Source: Nocardia uniformis NBRC 13702
Lineage (GTDB): Bacteria > Actinomycetota > Actinomycetes > Mycobacteriales > Mycobacteriaceae
Length of the DNA stretch: 62,043 nucleotides
Reading direction: 5' to 3'
Assembly: GCF_001613345.1 (NCBI RefSeq)
Contig: NZ_BDCE01000021.1
Coordinates: 1-62,043 of the forward strand
The first letter of the stretch is position 1. Each line of letters starts with the position of its first letter. The notes beneath the pieces were generated by a model. That model had not been told where the DNA came from. It did not search any database and saw nothing but the letters and a program-made list of their open reading frames with translations. A program made the position numbers and the translations under genes. This document shows, piece by piece, positions 8,308 to 17,678 of this stretch.

Positions 8308-9063
8308 TTACTGGGAGACGTCTACGCCGAAGTACTTCTCGGAGATCTTGGCCAGGGTGCCGTCGGCGCGCAACTCCTCCAGGGCCTTGTTCACCTGATC
8401 GACGAGCTCCTGGGAATCCTTGCGGGCGGCGAAGACCTGATTGCTGGTCTCACCGGTCTTGCCGGTGATCTTCACGTCGGTCGCACCGTGCTGCTTGGTG
8501 TACTCGGCGACGGCCAGGCTGTCATTGACGGTGGCGTCCACGCGGCCGTTCTTGAGCAGCTGGATGGCCTGCACGAAGCCCTCCACGCCCTCGACCCGGC
8601 AACCCGCCTCGGTGGCGACCTTGGACCAGTTGCTGGTGGTCGACTGTGCGCAGACCTTGCCATCGAGGTTGGCGAGCGAGGTGATACCGGTGTTGTCGGC
8701 GCGGCTGACGATTACACCCTCGGAGACGGTGTACGGCTCCGACAGCGAATACTTCTCGGCGCGTTCAGGACTCGCGGTCACCTGGTTGGCGACAAGATCG
8801 AAGCGCTTGGATTCCAGACCCGCGAAGATGGCGTCCCACGGGGTCTGCACGAATTCCACCGTGCGCCCCATCTTGTCGGCGACCGCCGTGATGACCTCCA
8901 CGTCGTAGCCGGTGAGACGACCGTCCTGCTGATAACTGAACGGCGAATAGGTGCCCTCGGTGCCGACCTTCAGGACATTCGGGTCATCGCCGCTGCCGCA
9001 GGCGGTGAGCCCCGCGGTGGCGGCGGCAATGGCGAGCACGGCGGCGAACAGCTTACGACGCAC
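8308..9063 (-). CDS. amino-acid ABC transporter substrate-binding lipoprotein
   Basis: The protein starts with a basic n-region, a hydrophobic core and the lipobox LTAC with Cys22, so it should be a lipid-anchored binding protein outside the membrane. The mature part is a type-3 solute-binding fold: LKVGTEGTYSPFSYQ, GYDVEVITAVADKMGR, and WDAIFAGLESKRFDLVANQV are signatures of polar amino-acid receptors; cystine or glutamine-type ligands are possible. GTG at 9063 has GAGGAGAGG just upstream and gives a proper signal peptide; the longer frame to 9102 does not. It is followed 6 bp later by the permease. Confidence 0.93.
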   Translation of the reverse strand: MRRKLFAAVLAIAAATAGLTACGSGDDPNVLKVGTEGTYSPFSYQQDGRLTGYDVEVITAVADKMGRTVEFVQTPWDAIFAGLESKRFDLVANQVTASPERAEKYSLSEPYTVSEGVIVSRADNTGITSLANLDGKVCAQSTTSNWSKVATEAGCRVEGVEGFVQAIQLLKNGRVDATVNDSLAVAEYTKQHGATDVKITGKTGETSNQVFAARKDSQELVDQVNKALEELRADGTLAKISEKYFGVDVSQ

Positions 9064-9198
9064 GGTGTACCTCTCCTCGAGCGCGGACTGGCCACGCGAC
9101 AAACAACCGACACAGAGTACGCCGGAACCGGACCGAACGGGACGTCAACCATCGCGATGCGCGCAAACCTCGCGCGAATATCTCCGTGATGATAAAGC

Positions 9199-9230
9199 GG
9201 CGGGCACCATCGTGTTCGATGGTGCCCGCC
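9199..9230 (-). terminator. 14-bp perfect hairpin after the TM2 gene
   Basis: GGCGGGCACCATCG and CGATGGTGCCCGCC form a perfect stem with a TGTT loop, 34 bp after the minus-strand stop at 9264. On that strand it is followed by CGCTTTATC, a weak T-rich stretch. Confidence 0.8.
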
Positions 9231-9263
9231 GAAATTCTCACGTGTCCCGCAACGGGTGCGGTA

Positions 9264-9755
9264 TCACTCGCGCAGGGGCCGGCCGTACAGGTCCGGCACC
9301 TTGCCCATCAGGATGAGGATGCCGTCGATCAGACCCCAGATGGGTCCGGCGATACCGCAGGTGACCACGGTGACCACGATCTGCCAGATGGCGATCTGGT
9401 TGTAGCCCAGGTAGAACCGGCCGACGCCGAAGCCACCGACGAAGATCTGCAGCAGACCGGCCACGAGCTTCTGCTTGTCCGAGAACGGCGCACCGTAGAT
9501 ATCGCGGCCGTACGGTGCTTCCGGATCCACGCCCGGGGCGAACGGGCCGGGGTAGCCGCCGGGCTGGCCGTAGGCGGGGGGCTGACCGTACTGCGGCTGG
9601 GCGAACTGCGGCTGGCCGTAGGGCTGCTGCTGTTGCGCGTACGGATCGGACGGCTGCGCGTACGGATCGGCCCCCTTGCCGAGATTCGGCCCGGTGCCCG
9701 GCGCGCCGTATTGCGGCCCGCTGGGTCCGGGCTGCTGCTGATAGGGGTCGGTCAC
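9264..9755 (-). CDS. TM2 domain membrane protein with Gln/Pro/Tyr-rich N-terminus
   Basis: Residues 1-90 are low complexity, rich in Gln, Pro, Gly and Tyr with repeated PYAQ/QPQYGQP units, and should be disordered. Residues 92-160 form a TM2 domain: two membrane helices around GGFGVGRFYLGYNQIAIWQIV, which contains the G-x-F/Y-x-L-G turn, and WGLIDGILIL. TM2 proteins are small membrane proteins of unknown function; similar actinobacterial ones have Pro/Gln-rich tails. It lies 26 bp after lgt and is probably co-transcribed with it. Confidence 0.88.
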   Translation of the reverse strand: MTDPYQQQPGPSGPQYGAPGTGPNLGKGADPYAQPSDPYAQQQQPYGQPQFAQPQYGQPPAYGQPGGYPGPFAPGVDPEAPYGRDIYGAPFSDKQKLVAGLLQIFVGGFGVGRFYLGYNQIAIWQIVVTVVTCGIAGPIWGLIDGILILMGKVPDLYGRPLRE

Positions 9756-9781
9756 GGATTCCTCCTCATTCGAGCACGGTC

Positions 9782-10951
9782 TCAGGACTTATTCTCGTCC
9801 GTACCGGTGGTTTTCGTCTCGGCGGACCCTTCGGACCCCTCGGACGACGTATCGGACGCGGTCGGCTCGGTACCGGATGCCGACCCGCTGGCTGCTGAGG
9901 AGTTATCGTCGGCCGTCTCGGATTCGTTGACAGCGGAGGCTGATTCGGTGGTGTCCGTGCCGGTCTCGGCGGTCTCGGCGGCATCGACGGCCACGGTGGC
10001 TCCAGCAGCCGACGCCGCGCCGTAGGCCCGCAGCTTCGACAGCTCCCACGGCCACGGCCGACTCAGCCCCGCCTGCAACTGTTCCGCCGTCTCGCGCCCC
10101 TTGGTCGCGAAGACGAAATACGCGACGGCACCGAGGAAGACGATGGCGGAGGTGAAGGAGTTGATGCGGATACCCGCGAGATGGGTGGCCTCGTCATCGC
10201 GCAACAGCTCGACCCAGAACCGGCCGAAGCAGTAGATGGCGACATACAGCGAGAACAGGCGACCGTGTCCGATACGGAATTTCTTGTCCAGGTACAGCAG
10301 TGCGGCCACGCCGAGCACGTTCCACACCAGCTCGTAGAGGAAGGTGGGCTGTACGACCTTCTCCACCACGCCGGTGGAGACGCCGTTCATCATGTCGAGC
10401 TGGCCGTTGTCGTCGAAGCGCAGGTAGATCTCCAGCCCCCACGGCACATCGGTTTCGCGGCCGTAGAGCTCCTGGTTGAAGTAGTTGCCGAGCCGACCGA
10501 TCGCCTGGGCGAGCAGAATTCCCGGCGCGATCGCGTCACCGAAGGCGGGCAAGGGAATTCGGTAGATCCGGCAGCCGATCCACGCGCCGACACCGCCGAG
10601 CAGTACCGCACCCCAGATACCGAGGCCGCCCTGCCAGATCTTGAAGGCGTCCAGCGGGTGGCCGCCCTCGCCGAAGTACTTCTGGTAGTCGGTGGCCACG
10701 TGATAGAGCCGCCCGCCGATGAGCCCGAAGGGCACCGCGAACATGGCCACGTCGAGGACCATCCCGGCCTGCCCCCCACGCTCCTGCCACCGCTTCTCGC
10801 CCCACCAGATGGCGACGACGATGCCGATGATGATGCACAACGCGTACGCGCGCAGCGGGAACGGGCCGATCTCCCAGACCCCGCGCGGCGGGGAGGGGAG
10901 GTAGGCCAGGAGGTTCGCGCCGGTGCTGTCAGCCAGGGCTCGATAGGTCAC
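9782..10951 (-). CDS. lgt: prolipoprotein diacylglyceryl transferase, with long acidic C-terminal tail
   Basis: Lgt transfers diacylglycerol from phosphatidylglycerol to the lipobox cysteine of prolipoproteins in the plasma membrane. The 389-residue protein shows several membrane helices and the family signature AIGRLGNYFNQELYGRETD, plus YHVATDYQKYFGEGG. The enzymatic part ends near residue 300; about 75 further residues are almost only Ala, Ser, Thr, Glu, Asp and Gly. Mycobacterial Lgt also has an extended tail. GTG at 10951 gives the normal N-terminus although only a weak GGTGGGG precedes it; the longer frame runs into intergenic repeats. In mycobacteria lgt also follows trpA. Confidence 0.95.
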   Translation of the reverse strand: MTYRALADSTGANLLAYLPSPPRGVWEIGPFPLRAYALCIIIGIVVAIWWGEKRWQERGGQAGMVLDVAMFAVPFGLIGGRLYHVATDYQKYFGEGGHPLDAFKIWQGGLGIWGAVLLGGVGAWIGCRIYRIPLPAFGDAIAPGILLAQAIGRLGNYFNQELYGRETDVPWGLEIYLRFDDNGQLDMMNGVSTGVVEKVVQPTFLYELVWNVLGVAALLYLDKKFRIGHGRLFSLYVAIYCFGRFWVELLRDDEATHLAGIRINSFTSAIVFLGAVAYFVFATKGRETAEQLQAGLSRPWPWELSKLRAYGAASAAGATVAVDAAETAETGTDTTESASAVNESETADDNSSAASGSASGTEPTASDTSSEGSEGSAETKTTGTDENKS

Positions 10952-11058
10952 GGCCCCACCGTAGCGGAATCGGGTCCAGCCGCACGGAGGCCGGTCGGCG
11001 ACACGACATTCACCGCGCCGCAGGAAACCATCCGTACGGGTAACCGACACCGACCCGT

Positions 11059-11232
11059 CATTCCGGCGTGCCGGACATCGCCCCAGCCCATTCCGGCATG
11101 CCAGACAACGCCCCGGCCATTCCGGCATGCCAGACAACGCCCCGGCCATTCCGACATGCCAGACAACACCCAGCCCATTCCGACATGCCAGACAACGCCC
11201 CGGCCATTCGGGCGGGCCAGACGTCGCCCCGT
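11059..11232. repeat. tandem array, six 28-30-nt units
   Basis: Six head-to-tail copies of a unit that starts CATTCCGGCATGCCAGACAA and ends with a C-rich tail. Units 2 and 3 are identical; others differ at a few bases. There are no spacers, so it is not a CRISPR array. The array runs straight into the palindromic element at 11231, and its first 10 bases equal the start of that element's left arm. Confidence 0.85.
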
Positions 11233-11321
11233 CATTCCGGCGTGCTTGTGGCCGGAATCCACCGAACTAGGTTGTGGCACTCACGGTTTGTGCATCCCGG
11301 CCAAAGCACGCCGGGATGACG
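11231..11321. repeat. REP-like palindromic element, complete copy
   Basis: The left arm (GTCATTCCGGCGTGCTTG, then GGCCGGAATCCAC) and the right arm (GCATCCCGGCCAAAGCACG, then CCGGGATGAC) are complementary and can form a long hairpin; each arm is also partly self-complementary. It belongs to a family repeated across the window. It lies between trpA and lgt, which are transcribed in the same direction. Bases 11322-11504 hold nothing else I recognise. Confidence 0.85.
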
Positions 11322-11504
11322 AGCGGCCAGCACACAAGACCAACGAGCACAGCGCACGGGATTCGAGCACACGGGCGACGAGCTCAGTGAGGGAATTCGA
11401 TCAGCACGTCGGCGGCGACCGAGCCGCACCGGTAGCCGAACAGGCCGGTGCACACCGCCGCGGTACCGGGCTGTCCTCTACTGCGCTATCGCCCTGCGAC
11501 GTCC

Positions 11505-12305
11505 TTAAGGGGCGACGGTCGCCGATCGCACGCCCTGCGCCAATTCCGCCGTCAGCGTCCGCACCGCGTCCAGGCCCTCGGCCGCCGCGCTCACCAGTGC
11601 CGAGCCGACAATGACACCGTCTGCGTAGGAGGCGATTTCGGCGGCCTGCGCACCGCTGCGCACCCCCAGGCCGACGCCGATCGGAATATCGGAGTGGGCG
11701 CGAATGCGGGCACACAGTGCCGGAGCCATCGACGACACCGCGTCACGCGCACCGGTGACACCCATGGTCGACGCCGCGTACACGAACCCCCGCGAGGCTT
11801 CGAGGGTTTTGACCAGTCGCTCCTCGGTGGAGGACGGCGCGACCAGGAAGATGCGATCCAGATTGTGGGTCGACGACGCGATGAACCAGTCGTCGGCCTC
11901 CTCCGGAATCAGGTTCGGGGTGATCAGCCCGAGGCCGCCGGCCGCCGAGAGATCGCGGGAGAAGGCGTCGACGCCGTACTTGAGCACCGGATTCCAGTAG
12001 GCCATGACGACGGCCTTGCCACCGGCCTTGCTGATCGCCTCGACAACCTTGAAGACATCGCGCACCCGCACCCCGCCGCGCAGCGCCTGCTCGGCGGCGA
12101 CCTGAATGGTGGGTCCGTCCATGACCGGGTCGGAGTAGGCGACGCCGACTTCGATAATGTCGCAACCGGATTCGACCATGGCCGTGCACACATCGATCGA
12201 GCCCTGCAGATCGGGGTATCCGGCGGGCAGGTAGCCGATCAGTGCGGCGCGGTTCTCCTCGCGGCAGGCCGCGAAGGTATTGGCGAGATTGGACTGCTGG
12301 CTCAC
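11505..12305 (-). CDS. trpA: tryptophan synthase alpha subunit
   Basis: TrpA cleaves indole-3-glycerol phosphate to indole, which passes through a tunnel to TrpB. The 266-residue protein has the family features: [17 protein letters not shown] at the start, the catalytic Glu in [30 protein letters not shown], and the phosphate-binding [12 protein letters not shown] near the C-terminus. GTG at 12305 overlaps the trpB stop (GTGA), so translation is coupled. It ends the trpE-TIGR02234-trpC-trpB-trpA gene set; an array and a palindromic element follow. Confidence 0.96.
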   Translation of the reverse strand: MSQQSNLANTFAACREENRAALIGYLPAGYPDLQGSIDVCTAMVESGCDIIEVGVAYSDPVMDGPTIQVAAEQALRGGVRVRDVFKVVEAISKAGGKAVVMAYWNPVLKYGVDAFSRDLSAAGGLGLITPNLIPEEADDWFIASSTHNLDRIFLVAPSSTEERLVKTLEASRGFVYAASTMGVTGARDAVSSMAPALCARIRAHSDIPIGVGLGVRSGAQAAEIASYADGVIVGSALVSAAAEGLDAVRTLTAELAQGVRSATVAP

Positions 12306-13579
12306 TGCCCGTCCTCCGGCTTGTCGAGCAGCCCGAACCAGCGGGCGGCGGTATCCATATCCTTATCGCCGCGACCGGACAGGTTCACGAGAATGACCGC
12401 GCCCTCGCCCATTTCCTTACCGAGCTCGAGCGCACCGGCGACCGCGTGCGCGGATTCGATGGCCGGGATGATGCCCTCGGCCCGCGAGAGCAGCAGCAGC
12501 GCGTCCATCGCCTCGGTATCGGTGACGGGCCGGTACTCGGCGCGGCCGATGTCCTTGAGGTAGGCATGCTCCGGACCGACGCCCGGGTAGTCCAAACCCG
12601 CGGAGATGGAATGGGATTCGATGGTCTGCCCATCCTCGTCCTGCAGCAGGTACGAGTACGCGCCCTGGAACGCCCCGGGGGTGCCGCCGGTGAAAGTCGC
12701 TGCGTGACGACCGGTTTCGACACCATCACCCGCGGCCTCGAAGCCGACGAGCCGAACGCCCGCGTCGTCGATGAAGGAGTGGAAGATGCCGATCGCATTG
12801 GAACCGCCACCGACACAGGCGGTCACGGCGTCCGGGAGCCGACCGGTGAGGGTCCGCACCTGCTCGCGCGCCTCCATACCGATAATGCGCTGGAAATCGC
12901 GCACCATCATCGGGAAGGGATGCGGTCCGGCGGCGGTGCCGAAGCAGTAGTAGGTCTCGTCGGCATTGGTGACCCAGTCGCGCAGCGCCTCGTTGATGGC
13001 GTCCTTGAGCGTCTGCGAACCGGTGGTCACGCTGACCACCTCGGCGCCGAGCAGCCGCATCCGGGCCACATTCAGCGCCTGGCGGGCGGTATCGACCGCG
13101 CCCATGTAGACGATGCACTCGAGGCCGAGCAGGGCGCACGCGGTGGCGGTGGCGACGCCGTGCTGGCCCGCTCCGGTCTCCGCGATAATGCGCGACTTGC
13201 CCATGCGCTTGGCGAGCAGCGCCTGCCCCAGCACATTGTTGATTTTGTGAGATCCGGTGTGGTTCAGGTCTTCCCGCTTCAGCAGGATGCGCGCGCCACC
13301 GGCGTGCTGCGCCAGCTTGGTGGCTTCGAAGACCGGCGACGGGCGGCCGGTGTAGTCGCGCTGCAGCCGGTCCAGCTCGCCCAGGAAGTTCGGATCGACC
13401 CGCACCTTCTCGTATTCGGCGGTGACCTCTTCGATGACGGCCATCAGTGCCTCGGGCACATGGCGTCCGCCGTAGACGCCGAAGTGGCCGCCCAGATCGG
13501 GTTCATGCGCGCTCTTGTGCGCGACACCCTCGCTGGCCTGCGGAAAAGTCTTCTCAGTCGGTGTCATCTGTCCACTCAC
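12302..13579 (-). CDS. trpB: tryptophan synthase beta subunit
   Basis: TrpB condenses indole with serine to give tryptophan, using pyridoxal phosphate. The 425-residue protein shows [10 protein letters not shown], the PLP lysine in HTGSHKINN, the carboxylate-binding [11 protein letters not shown], and the phosphate loop [10 protein letters not shown]. The GTG at 13579 overlaps the trpC stop (GTGA); an internal ATG at 13567 is an alternative. Its order trpC-trpB-trpA is standard for actinobacteria. Confidence 0.96.
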   Translation of the reverse strand: MSGQMTPTEKTFPQASEGVAHKSAHEPDLGGHFGVYGGRHVPEALMAVIEEVTAEYEKVRVDPNFLGELDRLQRDYTGRPSPVFEATKLAQHAGGARILLKREDLNHTGSHKINNVLGQALLAKRMGKSRIIAETGAGQHGVATATACALLGLECIVYMGAVDTARQALNVARMRLLGAEVVSVTTGSQTLKDAINEALRDWVTNADETYYCFGTAAGPHPFPMMVRDFQRIIGMEAREQVRTLTGRLPDAVTACVGGGSNAIGIFHSFIDDAGVRLVGFEAAGDGVETGRHAATFTGGTPGAFQGAYSYLLQDEDGQTIESHSISAGLDYPGVGPEHAYLKDIGRAEYRPVTDTEAMDALLLLSRAEGIIPAIESAHAVAGALELGKEMGEGAVILVNLSGRGDKDMDTAARWFGLLDKPEDGQ

Positions 13580-14394
13580 CGGCCCCGGCGTACCGGCTTC
13601 GGGCAGGACGGATGGGTTCCGGCGGTCACCAGCTCGGCCACCGCGGCACGCGGGTCACCGCTGGTCACCAGGCCTTCACCGACGAGCACCGCGTCGGCGC
13701 CCGCACCGGCGTAGGCCAGCAGGTCGGCGGTGCCGCGAATACCGGATTCGGCCACCCGGATCACTTCACTGGGCAGGCCAGGAGCGATACGTGCGAATAC
13801 GTCCCGATCCACCTCGAGGGTTTTGAGGTTGCGGGCGTTCACACCGATCACGGTGGCACCGGCCAGGAGGGCGCGATCGGCCTCCTCCTCGGTGTGCACC
13901 TCGACGAGGGCGGTCATACCGAGCGATTCGGTGCGGTCGATGAGCGAGGACAGCACATCCTGCTCGAGCGCCGCCACGATCAGCAGAATGACATCCGCGC
14001 CATGGGCACGGGCCTCGTGGATCTGGTACGGGCCGACAATGAAGTCCTTGCGGAGCACCGGGATGTCCACGGCCGCGCGCACGGCGTCGAGATCGGCGAG
14101 GGAGCCGTTGAAGCGGCGCTGCTCGGTCAGCACGCTGATAATGCGCGCGCCGCCGTCCTCGTAGGCACGGGCCAGCACAGCCGGGTCCGGAATGGTCGCG
14201 AGATTGCCCTTGGAGGGGCTGGCGCGCTTGACCTCGGCGATAACGCCGATACCGTCTTCGTGCAGCGCGGCCTTGGCGTCACGCGGGGAAACGGCGGCCG
14301 CGGCGGCTTTCTTGATGGCCTGGAAGTCCAGGAGGGCTTCCCGTGCGGCCACATCCGCGCGGACCCCGTCGAGAATCGAGTCGAGTACCGTCAT
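13576..14394 (-). CDS. trpC: indole-3-glycerol phosphate synthase
   Basis: TrpC closes the indole ring, turning carboxyphenylaminodeoxyribulose phosphate into indole-3-glycerol phosphate. The 272-residue TIM barrel has the active-site motifs [43 protein letters not shown] and VAESGIRG. It is not fused to trpF. The ATG at 14394 has AAGGA about 10 nt upstream. A structured leader lies between it and the TIGR02234 gene, so it may have an extra control point. Confidence 0.96.
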   Translation of the reverse strand: MTVLDSILDGVRADVAAREALLDFQAIKKAAAAAVSPRDAKAALHEDGIGVIAEVKRASPSKGNLATIPDPAVLARAYEDGGARIISVLTEQRRFNGSLADLDAVRAAVDIPVLRKDFIVGPYQIHEARAHGADVILLIVAALEQDVLSSLIDRTESLGMTALVEVHTEEEADRALLAGATVIGVNARNLKTLEVDRDVFARIAPGLPSEVIRVAESGIRGTADLLAYAGAGADAVLVGEGLVTSGDPRAAVAELVTAGTHPSCPKPVRRGR

Positions 14395-14412
14395 CTGGCT
14401 CGAATCCTTTCT

Positions 14413-14460
14413 GGGGAGACGGACTTGCTGCCTGAGAATCCCCCCAGGCGCTGTCTCACC
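14413..14460 (-). promoter_or_regulatory. possible structured leader upstream of trpC
   Basis: On the minus strand GGTGAGAC can pair with GTCTCCCC (7 of 8) around an inner GCCTG/CAGGC stem. The structure sits in the 149-bp gap before trpC, 19 bp from its ATG. I see no T-box consensus and no Trp-rich reading frame, so it may be an attenuator, an mRNA processing site or nothing. Confidence 0.3.
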
Positions 14461-14543
14461 GATGCTGATAAAGAGTAAATGGCTATCTCCGCGTCCTTGA
14501 CAGCGGGGGCGGAACCGGGACCGGGTACGGTCCGCTCCGCTGT

Positions 14544-15401
14544 TCACCGGGCCTCGTCGCCCGCATTTCTGATTTCTGGATCATTGTGTGCGGCAGGAAT
14601 ATTGGTCTCGTCCACGGTGGGGTCGTCACCCGCGTCGAGCGCGTCCCACAACACCCGCCCCGAAAGCTGTTCGCCAGTGGCGGGTTGTGACCCGGATTCC
14701 GTGGCACGCTGCTGCGCTACCTCCGCGGTGGCGGCGGCACGACGGACGGCCGGATTGTCGTACTTTCCCGACATTCGAGCGGAGCCCTGCGGCATCCGGA
14801 CCAGCAGCAGACCCGCGACGAATGCGGCAACCGCGCCGACCAGAGCCACCACCGCGGGCAGCGTCGCGGTCTGCGCGCTCACTACATGTTCCCAGTCCCG
14901 CAATTCGGCCAGGCGCCCGGCCCGCTCCGCGGTATTGCCCTGCCCTCTGAGCAGGGCATATTCCGGTACCGCCGCGACGGCGGCGAGCACCGCCACCACC
15001 ACGCCGACCACGCGCCGCGGCCAGCCGTGGGTGGCGAATACGGCCGCGATGGTGGCCACGAGCGCCAGCGCGAGGGGGGTCAGGGCCCCGAACCAGGTGC
15101 CGCCGTTGAGGTCCAGACCACGGGGGGCGCCGAGTTCACTGCTGACCTCGATGGTCACCCAGGTCATTCGCGAGGCCACCCAGAGCAAACCGGCGGAGAC
15201 AGCCAACAGCAACACCGCCGCAAACGGCTTCGGCCGCTTCGGCACCGTATCGGCTTGGGCCGCTTGCGCATCGGCAGCGGCCGCGGCCTCGATCTCGGCG
15301 CGGATCGCGGGATCCACCGAACCCGAGGGGGTTTCGTCGACACCGCTCGAATCAGGCTGGGACGCGCCGGGATCCGGCGTGGACGCACCGGTGCGGCTCA
15401 T
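14544..15401 (-). CDS. Trp-operon-associated membrane protein (TIGR02234 / Trp_oprn_chp)
   Basis: This 285-residue protein is the membrane protein regularly found between trpE and trpC in actinobacteria; its function is unknown. After a disordered acidic N-terminus (residues 1-55) it has four predicted membrane helices: around [50 protein letters not shown] and [20 protein letters not shown]. The polar C-terminus should be cytoplasmic. The start overlaps the trpE stop (ATGA), so translation is coupled. Its constant place in the operon suggests a link to tryptophan or anthranilate handling (inference). Confidence 0.9.
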   Translation of the reverse strand: MSRTGASTPDPGASQPDSSGVDETPSGSVDPAIRAEIEAAAAADAQAAQADTVPKRPKPFAAVLLLAVSAGLLWVASRMTWVTIEVSSELGAPRGLDLNGGTWFGALTPLALALVATIAAVFATHGWPRRVVGVVVAVLAAVAAVPEYALLRGQGNTAERAGRLAELRDWEHVVSAQTATLPAVVALVGAVAAFVAGLLLVRMPQGSARMSGKYDNPAVRRAAATAEVAQQRATESGSQPATGEQLSGRVLWDALDAGDDPTVDETNIPAAHNDPEIRNAGDEAR

Positions 15402-16948
15402 TGCGTGCCACCATTTCCGTCCGGACGGAAGGCGCGCACGGTTTGCGCCGCCGCCACGGCCTTGAGCACCGCCATGGCCTTGTTGCGGGATTCGAGGTCC
15501 TCGTAGTCCGGTTCGGAATCGGCAACCACGCCCGCACCCGCCTGGACGTAGGCGGTGCCGTTCTTGAGCAGGGCCGTGCGGATACAGATGGCGGTATCGG
15601 CGTCACCGGCGAAGTCGAGGTAGCCGACTACGCCACCGTAGATACCGCGGCGGGTGGTCTCGAGTTCCTCGATGAGTTCCATGGCGCGCACCTTGGGCGC
15701 TCCGGAGAGGGTGCCCGCCGGGAAGCACGCCTGCACGGCATCGAGGGCGATCTTGCCGGGAGCCAGCCGACCGGAGACCGTGGAGACCAGGTGCATGACG
15801 TGGCTGTAGCGCTCGATATGGCGGTATTCGGTGACGCGCACGGTGCCGGGTTGACAGACCCGGCCGATATCGTTGCGGCCGAGATCCACCAGCATGAGGT
15901 GTTCGGCGTTCTCCTTCTCGTCTGCGAGGAGATCCTTTTCGAGCAGCAGGTCGTCCTCCTCGGTGGCCCCGCGCCAGCGGGTACCCGCGATCGGATGCGT
16001 GGTGGCCACGCCCTCCTTCACGGTGACCAGGGATTCCGGGCTGGAGCCGACAATCGAGAACGCGGTGCCGCCGGAGCCGTCCGGAATGTGCATGAGGTAC
16101 ATGTACGGGCTCGGGTTGGAGGCGCGCAGCATGCGGTAGACGTCGAGGGCATTGCCGCCGTACTCCATTTCGAAGCGCTGCGACAGCACCACCTGGAAGG
16201 CCTCGCCCGCCTCGATCTCCTTGATCAGGCGGCGCACGCCCGCACCGAATTCCGCGGAGGTGCGCTGGCGGCGGAATTCCGGTTCGGGGCGATCGAAGAC
16301 CGAGACGGTGGAGTCGGCGGGCGCGGCCAGGGCGAGGGTCATGCGGTCCAGGCGGGCCACGGCGTCGTCGTATGCCTCGTCGACCCGGTCATCGGTGCCG
16401 TTCCAGTTGACGGCATTGGCGATGAGCGTGATCGCACCCTCGTGGTGGTCGAAGGCGGCGAGGTCGGTGGCGAGCAGCAGCACCATTTCCGGCAATTCGA
16501 GGTCGTCGGCGGCGAGTACCGGCAGCCGCTCCATCCGCCGCACCGCGTCATAGCCGAGGTAGCCGACGAGGCCGCCGGTGAGCGGGGGCAGACCGGGCAG
16601 TCGCTCGGTCTGCAACAGCTGCAGGGTTTCGCGCAGCGCGGCGAGGGGTTCACCACCGGCCGGGGCGTCGGCCGGAACCTGCCCGAGCCAGGTCGCCTGA
16701 CCGTTGTCGACGGTGAGCGCGGTGGGACTGCCCGCGCCGATAAATGACCAGCGCGACCACGAACGCCCGTTCTCGGCCGACTCCAGCAGGAAGGTACCCG
16801 CCCGGTCAGCGGCCAGTTTTCGGTAGGCCGAGAGCGGAGTTTCCGAGTCCGCCAACACCTTTCGGATCACCGGGACGACCCGATGGTCGGCCGCGAGCAA
16901 GCGGAACTGTTCGCGGGAGGTGGTGGTGGAATTCGAGGTGCCTGGCAT
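15398..16948 (-). CDS. trpE: anthranilate synthase component I
   Basis: TrpE makes anthranilate from chorismate with ammonia supplied by TrpG, which is not in this window. The 516-residue protein carries the chorismate-enzyme signatures [28 protein letters not shown] and the C-terminal [17 protein letters not shown], and the N-terminal [18 protein letters not shown] that normally takes part in tryptophan feedback binding. ATG at 16948 was chosen over the in-frame ATG at 17011 by similarity to the family start. Directly upstream lies a 28-codon frame with two Trp codons that might be a leader peptide. Confidence 0.95.
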   Translation of the reverse strand: MPGTSNSTTTSREQFRLLAADHRVVPVIRKVLADSETPLSAYRKLAADRAGTFLLESAENGRSWSRWSFIGAGSPTALTVDNGQATWLGQVPADAPAGGEPLAALRETLQLLQTERLPGLPPLTGGLVGYLGYDAVRRMERLPVLAADDLELPEMVLLLATDLAAFDHHEGAITLIANAVNWNGTDDRVDEAYDDAVARLDRMTLALAAPADSTVSVFDRPEPEFRRQRTSAEFGAGVRRLIKEIEAGEAFQVVLSQRFEMEYGGNALDVYRMLRASNPSPYMYLMHIPDGSGGTAFSIVGSSPESLVTVKEGVATTHPIAGTRWRGATEEDDLLLEKDLLADEKENAEHLMLVDLGRNDIGRVCQPGTVRVTEYRHIERYSHVMHLVSTVSGRLAPGKIALDAVQACFPAGTLSGAPKVRAMELIEELETTRRGIYGGVVGYLDFAGDADTAICIRTALLKNGTAYVQAGAGVVADSEPDYEDLESRNKAMAVLKAVAAAQTVRAFRPDGNGGTQ

Positions 16949-16955
16949 GGGCCCA

Positions 16956-17042
16956 TCATTCCAGGCCGGTCGATCGGCATCGAATCCCGCTCCCAGACCA
17001 GCCGGAGCCATACCAGCTGCGAATAACAGTGGCGGTGATCAC
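16956..17042 (-). CDS. possible Trp leader peptide upstream of trpE (28 aa)
   Basis: A GTG-started frame reads [19 protein letters not shown] and ends in TGA eight bases before the trpE ATG. Trp codons are at positions 10 and 15. Trp leader peptides in actinobacteria that I know usually have adjacent Trp codons, and I see no clear ribosome binding site here or clean terminator/antiterminator pair, so this may be chance. Confidence 0.25.
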   Translation of the reverse strand: MITATVIRSWYGSGWSGSGIRCRSTGLE

Positions 17043-17090
17043 TACACTCGCCGCACGCGGTTAATCCTTATCGAGAGGAGTTCAACAAAG

Positions 17091-17399
17091 ATGTACCCCT
17101 CGCCACCGATAGCTCCGGAGGGTCCCCGGCACGCCAGCCCGCAGGTCGCCCCGGGATCACACCCCGGCCAGCCGCCGCGGATGATGATGAATCTCAACCA
17201 GTCCGGCAAGGCCAGCGCCATCGCCTCCTTCGTCACATATGTGAAGGCGCTCGAGGCATTGGATCCCCGTCATTTCCCGGACGAATACGCCGAGCACACG
17301 GACCGCATTCGCGAGCTCAAGCCCTTCCTGCGGGCGCACGGCATCCTCGATGTCATGGATATCAAGAACCCGGACGTCGCCGCGCTCATCGGCGTCTGA
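17091..17399 (+). CDS. hypothetical protein, 102 aa
   Basis: I do not recognise it. Residues 1-32 are proline- and histidine-rich and probably disordered; residues 33-102 look helical (GKASAIASFVTYVKALEALD, then IRELKPFLRAHGILDVMDI). There is no signal peptide. The ATG has GAGAGGAG 10 nt upstream, a strong site. It is divergent from trpE, and the two share a promoter region of about 140 bp. A 12-bp hairpin follows the stop. Confidence 0.7.
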   Translation: MYPSPPIAPEGPRHASPQVAPGSHPGQPPRMMMNLNQSGKASAIASFVTYVKALEALDPRHFPDEYAEHTDRIRELKPFLRAHGILDVMDIKNPDVAALIGV

Positions 17400-17414
17400 C
17401 TGCTCACGCTTCCC

Positions 17415-17444
17415 GGCCCGCGCACGACCCACCGTGCGTGGGCC
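17415..17444 (+). terminator. hairpin terminator after the 102-aa gene
   Basis: GGCCCGCGCACG pairs with CGTGCGTGGGCC (11 Watson-Crick pairs and one G.U) around an ACCCAC loop, 15 bp after the stop at 17399. Confidence 0.7.
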
Positions 17445-17516
17445 GTGCTGTGTGCGCACCCGCGGCGAGCCGCTCAGCGATATCGGTCGACCGGACATCC
17501 GCCGCCCGGCGGCCTT

Positions 17517-17550
17517 CGTCATTCCGGCGTGCTTGTAGCCGGAATCCACT
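17517..17550. repeat. REP-like element, left arm only
   Basis: CGTCATTCCGGCGTGCTTG, then AGCCGGAATCCAC, matches one arm of the dispersed palindrome; the partner arm is missing. It lies between the terminator at 17444 and the peroxiredoxin gene. Confidence 0.7.
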
Positions 17551-17678
17551 GCCGCAGCAGTGCACCCCGTCCGCAAGTATGCCGGGAGCCGGATCGGCAT
17601 CATCCCTTCGACCTCGGTCATGGTGGTCGAAAGCAATGGCGGTCGAACCGGGAGCCCGGTTCCCGTAGGGTGCCCTTC

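Noticed and set aside
11059..11232. CRISPR-like array of six ~29-nt repeats
   Set aside because: The units follow each other directly without unique spacers, and no cas gene is near. It is a tandem repeat.
14395..14543. T-box riboswitch before trpC
   Set aside because: The conserved T-box sequence and specifier stem are not found; only a plain nested hairpin is present.
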